Of a stretch of DNA of 64,000 nucleotides, positions 9,959-18,843 are shown in pieces. A model generated the notes under the pieces. It was not told the origin of the DNA. It did not search any database and worked only from the letters and a program-made list of their open reading frames with translations. This DNA comes from Pseudobutyrivibrio xylanivorans. GTDB lineage: Bacteria > Bacillota > Clostridia > Lachnospirales > Lachnospiraceae. The first letter of the stretch is position 1; the number at the start of each line of letters is the position of its first letter. The stretch covers positions 2,324,501 to 2,388,500 of the forward strand of contig NZ_CP043028.1 of NCBI RefSeq assembly GCF_008935055.1. The letters are read 5' to 3'. Made by a program: the position numbers and the translations under genes.

Positions 9959-10320
9959 AAAAAATCAGAAAATGGGATGAAGTCACAGGTAATGCAGTAG
10001 AGGAACAGATTCCTGAGTCCATTGATCCAATCGAAGATGTGGGAGCTGGCCCATCTATCAGCAGAAATCATATGCGCGGTATCGAAGATATGGTGGAGCA
10101 GAATGATAATTCCTTTGATGGAATCATCAATAATGTGCCAGCAGCTCCTGTTCCTAATTTTGCTGAAATCAATGAGAAAGCAGATCAGGAGGATATTATT
10201 GCTGATACCAAAGCTTCCGTGATGGAAAAGATAAAAGAGCAGCAGGAAAAAGTGAAGCTGGCTCCAATACCGGAACCTGAGAAGAAGACTCCTGTGATTT
10301 GTCCCTGCAGGGAGATGTAA
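9946..10320 (+). CDS. Conserved ICE hypothetical protein (124 aa)
   Basis: A 124-residue acidic, mostly disordered protein lying between topB and the MobC-like gene; translation is coupled to topB by overlap and uses AAAGGAG inside it. No fold or motif recognised. A pair of Cys near the C-terminus (CPC) is the only distinctive feature. Its invariable place between topB and mobC in similar elements would suggest a mobilisation role, but that is inference. Confidence 0.6.
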   Translation: MAKMKKIRKWDEVTGNAVEEQIPESIDPIEDVGAGPSISRNHMRGIEDMVEQNDNSFDGIINNVPAAPVPNFAEINEKADQEDIIADTKASVMEKIKEQQEKVKLAPIPEPEKKTPVICPCREM

Positions 10321-10322
10321 TC

Positions 10323-10652
10323 ATGAATAACAGAACGGAGCAGTTTCATTTCTTTGCAACTCCTGAGGAAGCTAAACTGATTCGTGACAGGGAGAAAGAA
10401 ATCGGCATCTTAAATGAGAGTGCTTATCTTCGCAAAATGGCGATTGATGGTTATCTCATCCAGATGGATTTAAGTGATGTTAAAGAGGCTGTAAGGCTTC
10501 TTGGCATCACATCTTCCAATATGAATCAGTATGCAAAGAAAGCAAATGAAACCGGAAGTATCTACAAAGAAGATATCGATGATATCAGACTTCATCAGGA
10601 AGAACTTTGGAAAGTGATGAAAGAAATACTAAAGCGCCTGTCTACGATTTAG
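10323..10652 (+). CDS. mobC: MobC-like relaxosome accessory protein
   Basis: A 109-residue protein with the ribbon-helix-helix type opening of MobC proteins (RTEQFHFFATPEEAKLI) and a helical second half with the SSNMNQYAKKANETGS stretch typical of the family. It should bind oriT and help the relaxase open the strands. ATG 10323 follows GGGAG at the end of the previous gene. The relaxase gene follows directly. Confidence 0.85.
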   Translation: MNNRTEQFHFFATPEEAKLIRDREKEIGILNESAYLRKMAIDGYLIQMDLSDVKEAVRLLGITSSNMNQYAKKANETGSIYKEDIDDIRLHQEELWKVMKEILKRLSTI

Positions 10653-10670
10653 GGAAGGAGGTGAATGCGT

Positions 10671-12104
10671 ATGGCGGCTACAAGACTTATCACGATGCAT
10701 CAGAATAAAGGTAAAAGCGTAGCGAAGTCTCTTAGCGACAGAACAGATTATGCCAAGAATGGAGAGAAGACGGACCATGGTCAATATATCAGTTCCTACG
10801 CTTGCCAGGCTGAGAGCGTTGATGAAGAATTCATGCTATCAAAAAGAGAATATGAGCGCCTGACAGGAAGACATCCCCGGGGCAATATTATCGCTTATCA
10901 GATCAGGCAATCCTTTAAGCCGGGAGAAATCACACCGGAGGAAGCGAATCAGGTAGGCTATGAAACCGCCATGCGATTTACCAAAGGCAATCATGCTTTT
11001 ATCGTAGCAACTCATACGGATAAGGCGCATATTCATAATCACATTATCTTTAATTCTACGAGTCTTGACTGCACCCATAAGTTTAGAGATTTCTTTTTTG
11101 TTGGTCTTGCTTTGCAGAGATTATCAGATATCATCTGCTTAGAGCATGGCTTGTCTGTCATAGAAAAGAAGAAGCCAAGTGAGCGTGTTAAACGAACGAC
11201 TTATCCTGAGAAGAAATCTTTCCGCGATGATATCAGAGATGCGATTGATCAGGTTCTTAAGGAGGGCAGCGCAAAAGATTTTGATGAGCTGCTTTATAAA
11301 CTGGAAGATGCCGGATACGAGATTAAGCGTGGAAAGCATACTTCTCTAAAAGGAAAAGATCAGAAACGCTTCATACGGCTACGTTCCCTGGGTGATGGTT
11401 ATACAGAAGATGACCTTAAGAAGATTCTTGCTGGTGAGATGGAGCATGCATTTGAAGATAATGAAAAAGCTGAGAAACAGCCAAAGACTTACCAGCGAAA
11501 AAAGGAAGATCATGAGTTTGACCTTCTTATCGATATTCAAAAGAAGCTGGCTCAGGGCAAAGGAAATTATTATGTCCGCTTTGCCAAGAACTTTAATACA
11601 AAGCAGGTGGCCAAGGCAGTTTTATATCTGAAGCAGCATGACATCCGAAGCTACGATGATCTGGAGAAAAATGTGAAAACAGCAACAGAGCGATTTACGA
11701 AAATTTCAGCTTCCATTAAAGAAAAGGAGAAGCGGCTTGCTGAGATTCAGGTTTTGAAGAAATATATCTTTGATTACTTCAAGACCAAAGACGTATATGC
11801 GGATTATCGTAAATGCGGATACAGCAAGAAGTTCTTAGAAGAGCATAGACAGGAAATCCTGATTCATAAGGCAGCCAAGAGTGCTTTTGATGAGCTTCAT
11901 TTGAAGAAGCTTCCTAAGGTAAAAGATCTCAGTGCAGAGTATGCCGAAATCCTTGCAGAAAAGAAAAAGCTGTACGGTGAATATCGTCAGGTTAAGAAAG
12001 ATATGCAGGAGATTCAAAGAGCAAAATACGATATCGACCAGTTCCTTAAAAGCGATGAAGAGCAGAAGAAGGAACGTGTCAGAAAACACAATATTACTCG
12101 ATAA
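10671..12104 (+). CDS. MobP-type relaxase (VirD2-like)
   Basis: A 477-residue relaxase that should nick oriT and pilot the DNA strand. The metal-binding triad H120-x-H122-x-H124 lies in the sequence AHIHNHIIFNS, and an upstream FTKGNH segment matches the family. The C-terminal half is a Lys/Glu-rich helical region. ATG 10671 is preferred over ATG 10665 because AGGAGG at 10656-10661 is 9 bases from the former and only 3 from the latter. It ends the core operon and is followed by a strong terminator. Confidence 0.93.
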   Translation: MAATRLITMHQNKGKSVAKSLSDRTDYAKNGEKTDHGQYISSYACQAESVDEEFMLSKREYERLTGRHPRGNIIAYQIRQSFKPGEITPEEANQVGYETAMRFTKGNHAFIVATHTDKAHIHNHIIFNSTSLDCTHKFRDFFFVGLALQRLSDIICLEHGLSVIEKKKPSERVKRTTYPEKKSFRDDIRDAIDQVLKEGSAKDFDELLYKLEDAGYEIKRGKHTSLKGKDQKRFIRLRSLGDGYTEDDLKKILAGEMEHAFEDNEKAEKQPKTYQRKKEDHEFDLLIDIQKKLAQGKGNYYVRFAKNFNTKQVAKAVLYLKQHDIRSYDDLEKNVKTATERFTKISASIKEKEKRLAEIQVLKKYIFDYFKTKDVYADYRKCGYSKKFLEEHRQEILIHKAAKSAFDELHLKKLPKVKDLSAEYAEILAEKKKLYGEYRQVKKDMQEIQRAKYDIDQFLKSDEEQKKERVRKHNITR

Positions 12105-12112
12105 TTCTATTT

Positions 12113-12155
12113 GGGGAATCTGTAGGTTTAATACTTATGGATTCCCCTCTTTTTT
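12113..12155 (+). terminator. Terminator after the relaxase gene
   Basis: GGGGAATC at 12113-12120 pairs perfectly with GATTCCCC at 12140-12147, followed by TCTTTTTT. This is a standard rho-independent terminator ending the conjugation operon and separating it from cargo 1. Confidence 0.85.
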
Positions 12156-12189
12156 CATTTCTGAAGAAAATTCCAACGGAAGAAAATAG

Positions 12190-12370
12190 TGATTCGTAAG
12201 AATTGCGTAGCCAAGCGTTTAGCTTGTTCAAGGGGATTGGGGATGTGCCACCAACGAGCGGATAATAGCTTTTTGTACAAAAAAGCACTGCTCGCCACTT
12301 TGCGAAGACGCGCCCTAACACCATCGAAGATGGTGCCGCGCGAAGAGCGGAAAGAGGAAAAAACTATTAT
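12190..12370. other. Structured non-coding region, candidate oriT
   Basis: No gene is supported in this stretch. It contains a near-perfect palindrome (GCTTTTT, GTAC, AAAAAAGC at 12268-12286) and a nested hairpin: CACCATC at 12319-12325 with GATGGTG at 12329-12335, inside CGCGC at 12309-12313 with GCGCG at 12338-12342. Lying beside the relaxase gene and rich in inverted repeats, it is a reasonable oriT or cis-acting site. The nick site cannot be assigned by eye. Confidence 0.4.
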
Positions 12371-12378
12371 ATATAAAT

Positions 12379-12407
12379 TGACGCTTTTGTGCATTGGCGT
12401 TAGCATA
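12379..12407 (+). promoter_or_regulatory. Candidate promoter of cargo 1 (SNF2 gene)
   Basis: TTGACG at 12379-12384 and TAGCAT at 12402-12407 are 17 bases apart. TTGGCGTT at 12395-12402 lies in the spacer and recurs twice just upstream of the promoter at 18640, so both may share a repressor. The gene starts at 12444 after AGGAG. Confidence 0.5.
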
Positions 12408-12443
12408 TAAAATGACGATTTTTTTATGAGAGGAGCTCATAAT

Positions 12444-15400
12444 ATGAATGAAATAAATGTTGGAGATGTTGTTAAAGTTGTTTCAAATAATGCCATTGGT
12501 GCTGTTATAAATATCTTGAGAAATTCAAGAACAACAAACTCATATGCATATGAGGTTTTGGTTAATGGAGAAAAACTGATTTTAGATGTTACACAGTTAG
12601 TTAAAGCAGATAGCAATAATAAAAGCTTTGATTCAAGAAAAGAATTTGATGCATATTTATCTTCGTTAGCCATTAGCAATCCTGGTAAAGATTTGTATTC
12701 AATCAAGTCGGCTAATATAGATTTTATTCCTTATCAATATAGACCTGTTTTAAAAATGATTAAATCAGATCAGCCACGTATCCTTATTGCAGATGATGTT
12801 GGTGTGGGTAAGACAATAGAGGCTGGATTAATTGTTAAGGAATTGACCGCAAGACAATCAATGAAGAATATAATGATTTTTTGCCCAAGACCTTTGGTCG
12901 CAGAAGGTAAATGGCAAAATGAAATGAAAAATAAATTTGGAGAAAAGTTTACTCACATTGATAGAAGCAAGCTTAGGGCGGCTATTAAAGAATGTGATTA
13001 TGATGGAGAATGGCCAGATGAATACGGAAGATGTATTATTCCGTATTCTATTTTGGATGAGCAACTTCTTGGTGGTATGGATGAACCAGGAAAAAGGAAG
13101 GAATTAGGTCTTTTAGATTTAAATCCTTCTCCTAAATTTGATTTGGTAATTGTTGATGAGGCACATCATATTAGAAATCAGAATACTCAAGCTTATCAAG
13201 TAATACAATATTTTTGCATGCATGCTGAAGCAGTAGTTTTTCTTACTGCTACTCCTATTCAGCTTGGTGATAGAGATTTATTCGTTTTACTTAACCTTTT
13301 GAGACCGGATTATATTATTGATGAAGATACATATAAATCAATGGCAGAACCTAATCCGTATATTAATAAAGCGATTGATATCGTTAGGGGACGACAAGCT
13401 GAATGGAGAGATAATGCTATTTCTATTCTTACTTCAGCTCAAGCACTAGAGTGGAGTAATAGAACGGCATTAGGACAACAGTTAGTTGAACTTTGCGAAA
13501 AAATAAGTTGTGCTTCTGATGATTCCAAAGATAGAGTGGAGATTATATCAAGGCTTGAGAAGTTACACACATTTAGCAATATTATTAATCGAACACGTAA
13601 AAGAGATATTGGAAATTTTACAACTAGAAAACCAATTACAGTTCGCTGTGATTTCACACCGCAACAGCAAAAACTGTATGATGAATTAATTGAAGTGCAG
13701 TCTAAAATTTTATCTACATATTATAAGGACTCAATGATTAAGTTTTTAATGTCTACTTTATTTAGGCAAGCAGCAAGCTGTATTTTTGGATTGGCGCCAA
13801 GTATAGAAGACATTTTGACAAGACATATTTCTTTGGAGGGGATAGAAGAAAATTTTGATAATTTCGAGTCGGAAGATGGGTTTAAAATAACTGTTTCTGA
13901 TGAAATAAAGAAAGAAATAATCCAAGTAGTTAATGATGCTAGAACTATTGATGTTAAGGATAATAAATTAGATGCACTGATTAAAATTATTCGTGAAAAA
14001 AATACATTTGAAAACAACAAAATAATGATTTTTAGTGCATTTAGACATACATTAAATTACTTGTATGAGCATTTGAAAGAAGAAGGTTATAGAGTAGGCC
14101 TGGTAACTGGTAGTACTAAGGATGAGGACCGAATTCTGCAAAGAGAGCGGTTTATGAAGAAAAAAGAAGATGAAATGTCTTTGGATATTTTATTGTTTTC
14201 TGAAGTAGGGTGTGAAGGCCTTGATTATCAGTTTTGCGATTGTATGATAAATTATGATCTTCCGTGGAATCCGATGCGTATAGAACAACGTATAGGAAGA
14301 ATTGATCGTAACGGTCAAAAAAGCGATTCAGTACTTATTTACAATATGATAACTGACGGTACAATCGATGCTGATATTTATGACAGATGCTTAACACGAA
14401 TTGGTGTATTTAATGAGTCATTAGGTTGCGGGGAACTTATACTTGGTGAATTGACAAAAGAAATCCAGAATATAGCGGTTGATTATAAACTTACAGAAGA
14501 AGAAAAGAAAGATAAGTTAGTTCAGCTTTCTGATAATAAGATTCGTCTGCTTAATGAAAATAGAATTATGGAAGAGAATCAATATGATTTTCTTAGTATT
14601 AGAATGCCTTTTGATGATGATAAAGAAAATATCAGAAATAATACTGGCAATTGGATGACAGTAGAAAAAGTAGAAAACCTTATCAATGAATGGTTAAAGA
14701 AGAATTATTCAAAAGAACTAGTCAGAAAAAATGAAAGTATATTTGTTTCTTTGTCTAAGATAGAAAGAACTGAATTGCTTTCAAAATATAAAAAAATGAA
14801 ATATAAACTTTCGTTCTATGATAAAGAGTGGGTAAATTACCTTAAAGGAACAGAAGATAAGTATGTTTTTTCTTTTGATGCAGAGCTGGCAAAAAGAATT
14901 GAGGTTAATTACGTTGGCTTAACACATCCGATGACGATTATGGCCAGTTATGATTTGGTTGAATCTGATAAAAAATTTATTAGATTAAAAGCTAGACCAG
15001 ATATGCATTTAGATAAAAAAATTGATTTTGCGATTTACGAATGGAGATATATTGGTGAGCACAATAATAGTCAATTAAAAATAATTGCTGATGAAGAATA
15101 CTCCGATGTTATTGAAAAATTAATTTTGGAGAGCTCTGTTATAACGGGAGGAATTCCTGTAGAGATTGACAAGTTTTATGAACGTCAGCAAGCATTATGG
15201 AGTGAAGAACGACAAGAGTTTATTGAAAAGCAAAAAGAAATTTTTAATAGACGAGAAGAGAGCTTGAAGATTAGTTATCAACATAGACTGGAAACCATAA
15301 AAAGACAAGAACTTCTGGCAGACAATGCAAACATTACAAGAATGAAAAAGAAAGAATATGAAAATGTTATGCGAGATCTCGAAGCAAGGTTAGATGAGCA

Positions 15401-15473
15401 AGAAAATAAAAAAATGAAAGTTGATCTTCTATCCAAGTTCGTTTGTGCCGGAAGTATAGAGGTGAGTGAATGA
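12444..15473 (+). CDS. SNF2-family DNA helicase/translocase
   Basis: A 1009-residue superfamily 2 ATPase of the SNF2/RapA/DrmD type. Motif I (DDVGVGKT) is near residues 117-124, the DEAH box at 238-241, TATP near 270, and motif VI (QRIGRIDRNGQ) closes the second RecA domain near 620. The C-terminal 350 residues are Lys/Glu-rich and helical. ATG 12444 is preferred to an in-frame ATG 18 bases earlier because AGGAG sits 8 bases upstream. Its stop overlaps the next start (ATGA). Such translocases drive defence systems such as DISARM; here the partners differ. AT-rich compared with the conjugation core. Confidence 0.9.
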   Translation: MNEINVGDVVKVVSNNAIGAVINILRNSRTTNSYAYEVLVNGEKLILDVTQLVKADSNNKSFDSRKEFDAYLSSLAISNPGKDLYSIKSANIDFIPYQYRPVLKMIKSDQPRILIADDVGVGKTIEAGLIVKELTARQSMKNIMIFCPRPLVAEGKWQNEMKNKFGEKFTHIDRSKLRAAIKECDYDGEWPDEYGRCIIPYSILDEQLLGGMDEPGKRKELGLLDLNPSPKFDLVIVDEAHHIRNQNTQAYQVIQYFCMHAEAVVFLTATPIQLGDRDLFVLLNLLRPDYIIDEDTYKSMAEPNPYINKAIDIVRGRQAEWRDNAISILTSAQALEWSNRTALGQQLVELCEKISCASDDSKDRVEIISRLEKLHTFSNIINRTRKRDIGNFTTRKPITVRCDFTPQQQKLYDELIEVQSKILSTYYKDSMIKFLMSTLFRQAASCIFGLAPSIEDILTRHISLEGIEENFDNFESEDGFKITVSDEIKKEIIQVVNDARTIDVKDNKLDALIKIIREKNTFENNKIMIFSAFRHTLNYLYEHLKEEGYRVGLVTGSTKDEDRILQRERFMKKKEDEMSLDILLFSEVGCEGLDYQFCDCMINYDLPWNPMRIEQRIGRIDRNGQKSDSVLIYNMITDGTIDADIYDRCLTRIGVFNESLGCGELILGELTKEIQNIAVDYKLTEEEKKDKLVQLSDNKIRLLNENRIMEENQYDFLSIRMPFDDDKENIRNNTGNWMTVEKVENLINEWLKKNYSKELVRKNESIFVSLSKIERTELLSKYKKMKYKLSFYDKEWVNYLKGTEDKYVFSFDAELAKRIEVNYVGLTHPMTIMASYDLVESDKKFIRLKARPDMHLDKKIDFAIYEWRYIGEHNNSQLKIIADEEYSDVIEKLILESSVITGGIPVEIDKFYERQQALWSEERQEFIEKQKEIFNRREESLKISYQHRLETIKRQELLADNANITRMKKKEYENVMRDLEARLDEQENKKMKVDLLSKFVCAGSIEVSE

Positions 15474-18400
15474 GCGATTTTAGAAATTTTATAGATGATT
15501 TACCTAGTGTAGAAGAGGCTGATTTTGAGGAATATGCAAATCTAATGCAAATGTATGTAGTTGCTGCCAAAAAGAGTAATTCTTTTGAAGGGACCAAGCG
15601 ACTTTTAACGGAGCTATATCCAGATAATGCACATTTTATATATGAGCTATTGCAAAACTCGGAGGATGCTTGTGCCAGAAATGTCAGCTTTTATTTAAAA
15701 AGTGATTGTTTAATTATGTCACATGATGGAAGTAAAATATTTACTTTAAATGATGTAAAGGGAATTACAAATATTGGTAATAGCACAAAGAAAAATGATT
15801 CTACAAGTGTGGGGAAGTTTGGCGTTGGCTTTAAGTCTGTGTTCTCATTTACTGATGCGCCGCGAGTGTATTCACAGGATTATAATTTTGAGATAGTTGA
15901 TATGCTCATGCCTCGAAGGATTGAGAATTTAAATGAGCGAAAAGCAGGCGATACCGTTTTTGTCTTTCCTTTTAAAGGTGAACAAAATGAACAGAAAAAG
16001 TATTACGAGCAGATATCAGAAGAATTAAAAAGTCTTTCAGACAGCACAATTATGTTTTTAAATAATATTCATCAAATATCATATGATATCGATGATAGTG
16101 AAAGCGGTACAATTACCAAAGAAAAAGTGGAAGACTATATATATAGAATTGTTTCGTCTAGCAAGTCTACAGATAATTATTGGATGATTTTTGGTAAAGG
16201 AGTAGACGAATTAAAAGCAGAAAAAAACAAGCTTCGTGTTAATGTTGCTTATTTTTTGAACAATTATGGTGATAGATATGAGGTTTCTTCTGTTAAGGGG
16301 TCTGTTAATATTTTCTTTCCAGCAGTAAAAGAGCATTCTAATTTGAGATTTATTATTAATGGGCCTTTCGCATCTACAGTTGCTAGAGATAGTGTTCGAG
16401 ATTGTGAAGAGAATGATCTCCTGTTTGAAAAAATTTTTGAATTGATGGTAGAATCTATCGATGTTATCAAGGAAAAAGGTCTTCTAGATATTTCCGTTTA
16501 TAATATGCTTCCTAATAACATAGATGAATTAGAAGGAAGATATGCGCTTCTTAGAGACAAGCTAATAGAAGAATTTGATCAACATAAATGGCTACTGGGT
16601 GCCAATGGGGATTATTACTCTGTCTCAGAGTTGGTTAGAACAACACCTAACATCCAAGGATTATTTGATTTTAAATTACTGAAGGAAGCATTGGGGTTAG
16701 ATCAAAAGGATTGGTTATGCATGGCTCCTTTGCGTAAGAAGAATTGTATTAATCTTTTTGATTCGCTACCTTTTTTTAAAGCATCGTACAAGTCATTAAC
16801 GGGATTGTTCATTAGTGAAAAAAGGTACATGATCGAATCATATATTAAAAAGAGCACTCCTGATTGGCTAAATAATTTCTATATGTTTTTAATTGATTAT
16901 TGCAATTCGTTTCAAGAACCTAGGATGACATTACACTTAGATGAAGTAATTAGTAATTTACGTGAAACAAAAATTTTGTTGTCTAATAAAGGAGATTATA
17001 TAGAACCTAAAAACATGTATTTGCCGGGAGATAGTATTTTAGAAAACATAAATTATTTAAACTCTGATTTCGTGAGGCAAGACAATTTACAGGTGTTATG
17101 GCACTTGTTAAAAATACAGCCTTTTAACGATGCCGCAAGTGCAAAATTATTAATTAAAGCAATAAAAGCGTATAAAGAAGTTTCGAGTGAGTATTTAAAA
17201 TCTATTTTCCAATTGGTCGGAACTTTACAGGAATCGGACTTTTCTTGGGCTAAGGATGAAAAAATATGGTTTACAAGTACAGAAAGACAAAAAGTTAGTA
17301 TAAATGAACTATATCTTGATGAGCCGTACGAGCAAACTGGATATGAAGCAATTGCTTGTTCCCTTCAAGGTATATATGGATTATCGGATGATTATTATGA
17401 TTTCTTTTCTAAAAATAATAAACTTGAAGAGTTTTGTGATTTCGTGAAAAGATTAGGAATTAATTATGAGTTATCCATAATTAAAGCAGATGTAAAGAAA
17501 AATCCATTATATCAAACTGCATTATATAATTATAGTGATAATGTGACGAGTCACTCAACAAGTGAAGATTATACAATTGCAGGATTGGAAGAAATTGTAA
17601 TGAGTCCAAGTGAATACACTTCAAAAACCATATGGAATTATATGATAGGTTTAAAATCATTGCCAAGGTATTGCAAGGCTACTTTTTCACCTAATAGAAC
17701 AAGTCCTTCTAGAAAGTGTGATTCGACATTAATTCTATTACTAAGAGATAACGAGTGGATTCCAAGTAATGAAGATGGTTCCTTTTACAAGCCTGCAGAT
17801 ATTTCTAAAGAACAGCTTCCGGAAGGCTTTATTTGGGAAGATAATAGTTTATTTTTAAAACTTGTTCTTTTTGGTACAAACAAAAATCGTATAAAAATTC
17901 AAAGTGAAAAACTGATTTCGGAATGGGGAGTATCTGAGGATTCGGAACAGGCTAAGGCATTGCGTGCATTATTAACTAATCCGCAGGTTGCTGCAGGTAT
18001 CCTGAAGATGGTCAATGAAGAAGAAAAAAAATATGACTTAAGTGAAGCACTATCTGCTCAGAATAAAAGTCAGATGGATGAGGTTGATGATGAGGCATTA
18101 ATTTCCGGAAGTGTGAAAAATGTCACCAGAAGAAAAGGAAAGATCATTGAAGAACTTGAAGAAGGAGTTAAACGTCCGAAGGGGCTAAAAAAGCTAGCAA
18201 TCATAAGCAGACAGAAAGCAGAGCCTAGCGAAAGGGAATTCCTATATAGTCAATATCATGGTCGATGTCAGATATGTGATTCTACAATAACAAAATGGAA
18301 TGGGCAAAAGTATTTTGAAGGAATTAATCTATTAAATACTAGTACACTTGATGATAAATTAAAGAGAACGTTAACAACAGGCTGGAATTCCATATGTTTT

Positions 18401-18616
18401 TGCCCAAATCACGCAGCTGAGTACAAGTTTTGTTCAATTGACTTATCAACTCTTGCAAAGCAAATTGAGGATATTGAAATTGAAGAGGGTGATGATGAAT
18501 TAATTGGACTAGAAATAGAAATGCAGGGCCTAAAACAGACAATAAAATATACACCGAAGCATTTTTTGGCATTAAAGACTGCGTTTGAATATTTCTTGGA
18601 TAAAGAAGATAAGTAA
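15470..18616 (+). CDS. GHKL (sacsin-like) ATPase with C-terminal zinc cluster
   Basis: A 1048-residue protein, translationally coupled to the SNF2 gene by a 4-base overlap. The Bergerat ATP-binding fold is clear: E59-x3-N63 (YELLQNSEDA), D86-G87, and the G-rich SVGKFGVGFKSVF segment at 113-125. The middle 600 residues are not recognised. Near the C-terminus C933 and C936 (CQIC) and a later CFCPNH form a probable zinc-binding, HNH-like or McrA-like module. GHKL proteins of this kind accompany helicases and methylases in several bacterial conflict systems; a DNA-sensing or gating role is inference. Confidence 0.8.
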   Translation: MSDFRNFIDDLPSVEEADFEEYANLMQMYVVAAKKSNSFEGTKRLLTELYPDNAHFIYELLQNSEDACARNVSFYLKSDCLIMSHDGSKIFTLNDVKGITNIGNSTKKNDSTSVGKFGVGFKSVFSFTDAPRVYSQDYNFEIVDMLMPRRIENLNERKAGDTVFVFPFKGEQNEQKKYYEQISEELKSLSDSTIMFLNNIHQISYDIDDSESGTITKEKVEDYIYRIVSSSKSTDNYWMIFGKGVDELKAEKNKLRVNVAYFLNNYGDRYEVSSVKGSVNIFFPAVKEHSNLRFIINGPFASTVARDSVRDCEENDLLFEKIFELMVESIDVIKEKGLLDISVYNMLPNNIDELEGRYALLRDKLIEEFDQHKWLLGANGDYYSVSELVRTTPNIQGLFDFKLLKEALGLDQKDWLCMAPLRKKNCINLFDSLPFFKASYKSLTGLFISEKRYMIESYIKKSTPDWLNNFYMFLIDYCNSFQEPRMTLHLDEVISNLRETKILLSNKGDYIEPKNMYLPGDSILENINYLNSDFVRQDNLQVLWHLLKIQPFNDAASAKLLIKAIKAYKEVSSEYLKSIFQLVGTLQESDFSWAKDEKIWFTSTERQKVSINELYLDEPYEQTGYEAIACSLQGIYGLSDDYYDFFSKNNKLEEFCDFVKRLGINYELSIIKADVKKNPLYQTALYNYSDNVTSHSTSEDYTIAGLEEIVMSPSEYTSKTIWNYMIGLKSLPRYCKATFSPNRTSPSRKCDSTLILLLRDNEWIPSNEDGSFYKPADISKEQLPEGFIWEDNSLFLKLVLFGTNKNRIKIQSEKLISEWGVSEDSEQAKALRALLTNPQVAAGILKMVNEEEKKYDLSEALSAQNKSQMDEVDDEALISGSVKNVTRRKGKIIEELEEGVKRPKGLKKLAIISRQKAEPSEREFLYSQYHGRCQICDSTITKWNGQKYFEGINLLNTSTLDDKLKRTLTTGWNSICFCPNHAAEYKFCSIDLSTLAKQIEDIEIEEGDDELIGLEIEMQGLKQTIKYTPKHFLALKTAFEYFLDKEDK

Positions 18617-18620
18617 AAAA

Positions 18621-18668
18621 GCGTTTTGGCGTTTTGGCGTTGACTGTGGTAATAATACAAAGTATAAT
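18621..18668 (+). promoter_or_regulatory. Promoter with direct repeats before the RHH/methylase genes
   Basis: TTGACT at 18640-18645 and TATAAT at 18663-18668 are exactly 17 bases apart, a near-consensus sigma-A promoter. Immediately upstream are 8-base direct repeats GCGTTTTG at 18621-18628 and 18629-18636, giving TTGGCGTT at 18626 and 18634. The arrangement suits a ribbon-helix-helix operator for the protein encoded just downstream. Confidence 0.7.
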
Positions 18669-18684
18669 AAAGGAGATCTAAAAA

Positions 18685-18843
18685 ATGGAAGATGTAAGAG
18701 TAAGTGTGAGACTAACACCTGAAATGCATGAGAAACTGAAGATTATAGCAATTAAGAGAAAAACTAATATGAATCAGATTCTTGTGGAATACATCAGAAG
18801 AATAATTGAAGAAGAGGAACAAAATAATGCCAAAGGACATTAA
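18685..18843 (+). CDS. Ribbon-helix-helix (Arc/MetJ-type) small regulator
   Basis: A 52-residue protein starting at ATG 18685 after AGGAG. It begins with a beta strand (VRVSVRLT), then EMHEKLKIIAIKRKTNMN and a second helix, the classic Arc-type layout. It overlaps the first methyltransferase start by 17 bases. With repeats directly before its promoter it is likely autoregulatory and may delay or balance methylase and helicase expression. Confidence 0.75.
   Translation: MEDVRVSVRLTPEMHEKLKIIAIKRKTNMNQILVEYIRRIIEEEEQNNAKGH

Noticed and set aside
12094..12406. Short minus-strand frames in the region after the relaxase
   Set aside because: The frames run through the terminator and the hairpins and lack good start sites; conserved non-coding DNA is a better explanation.
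13721..14020. Minus-strand frame inside the SNF2 gene
   Set aside because: It is antisense to the helicase between its conserved motifs, without start signals.
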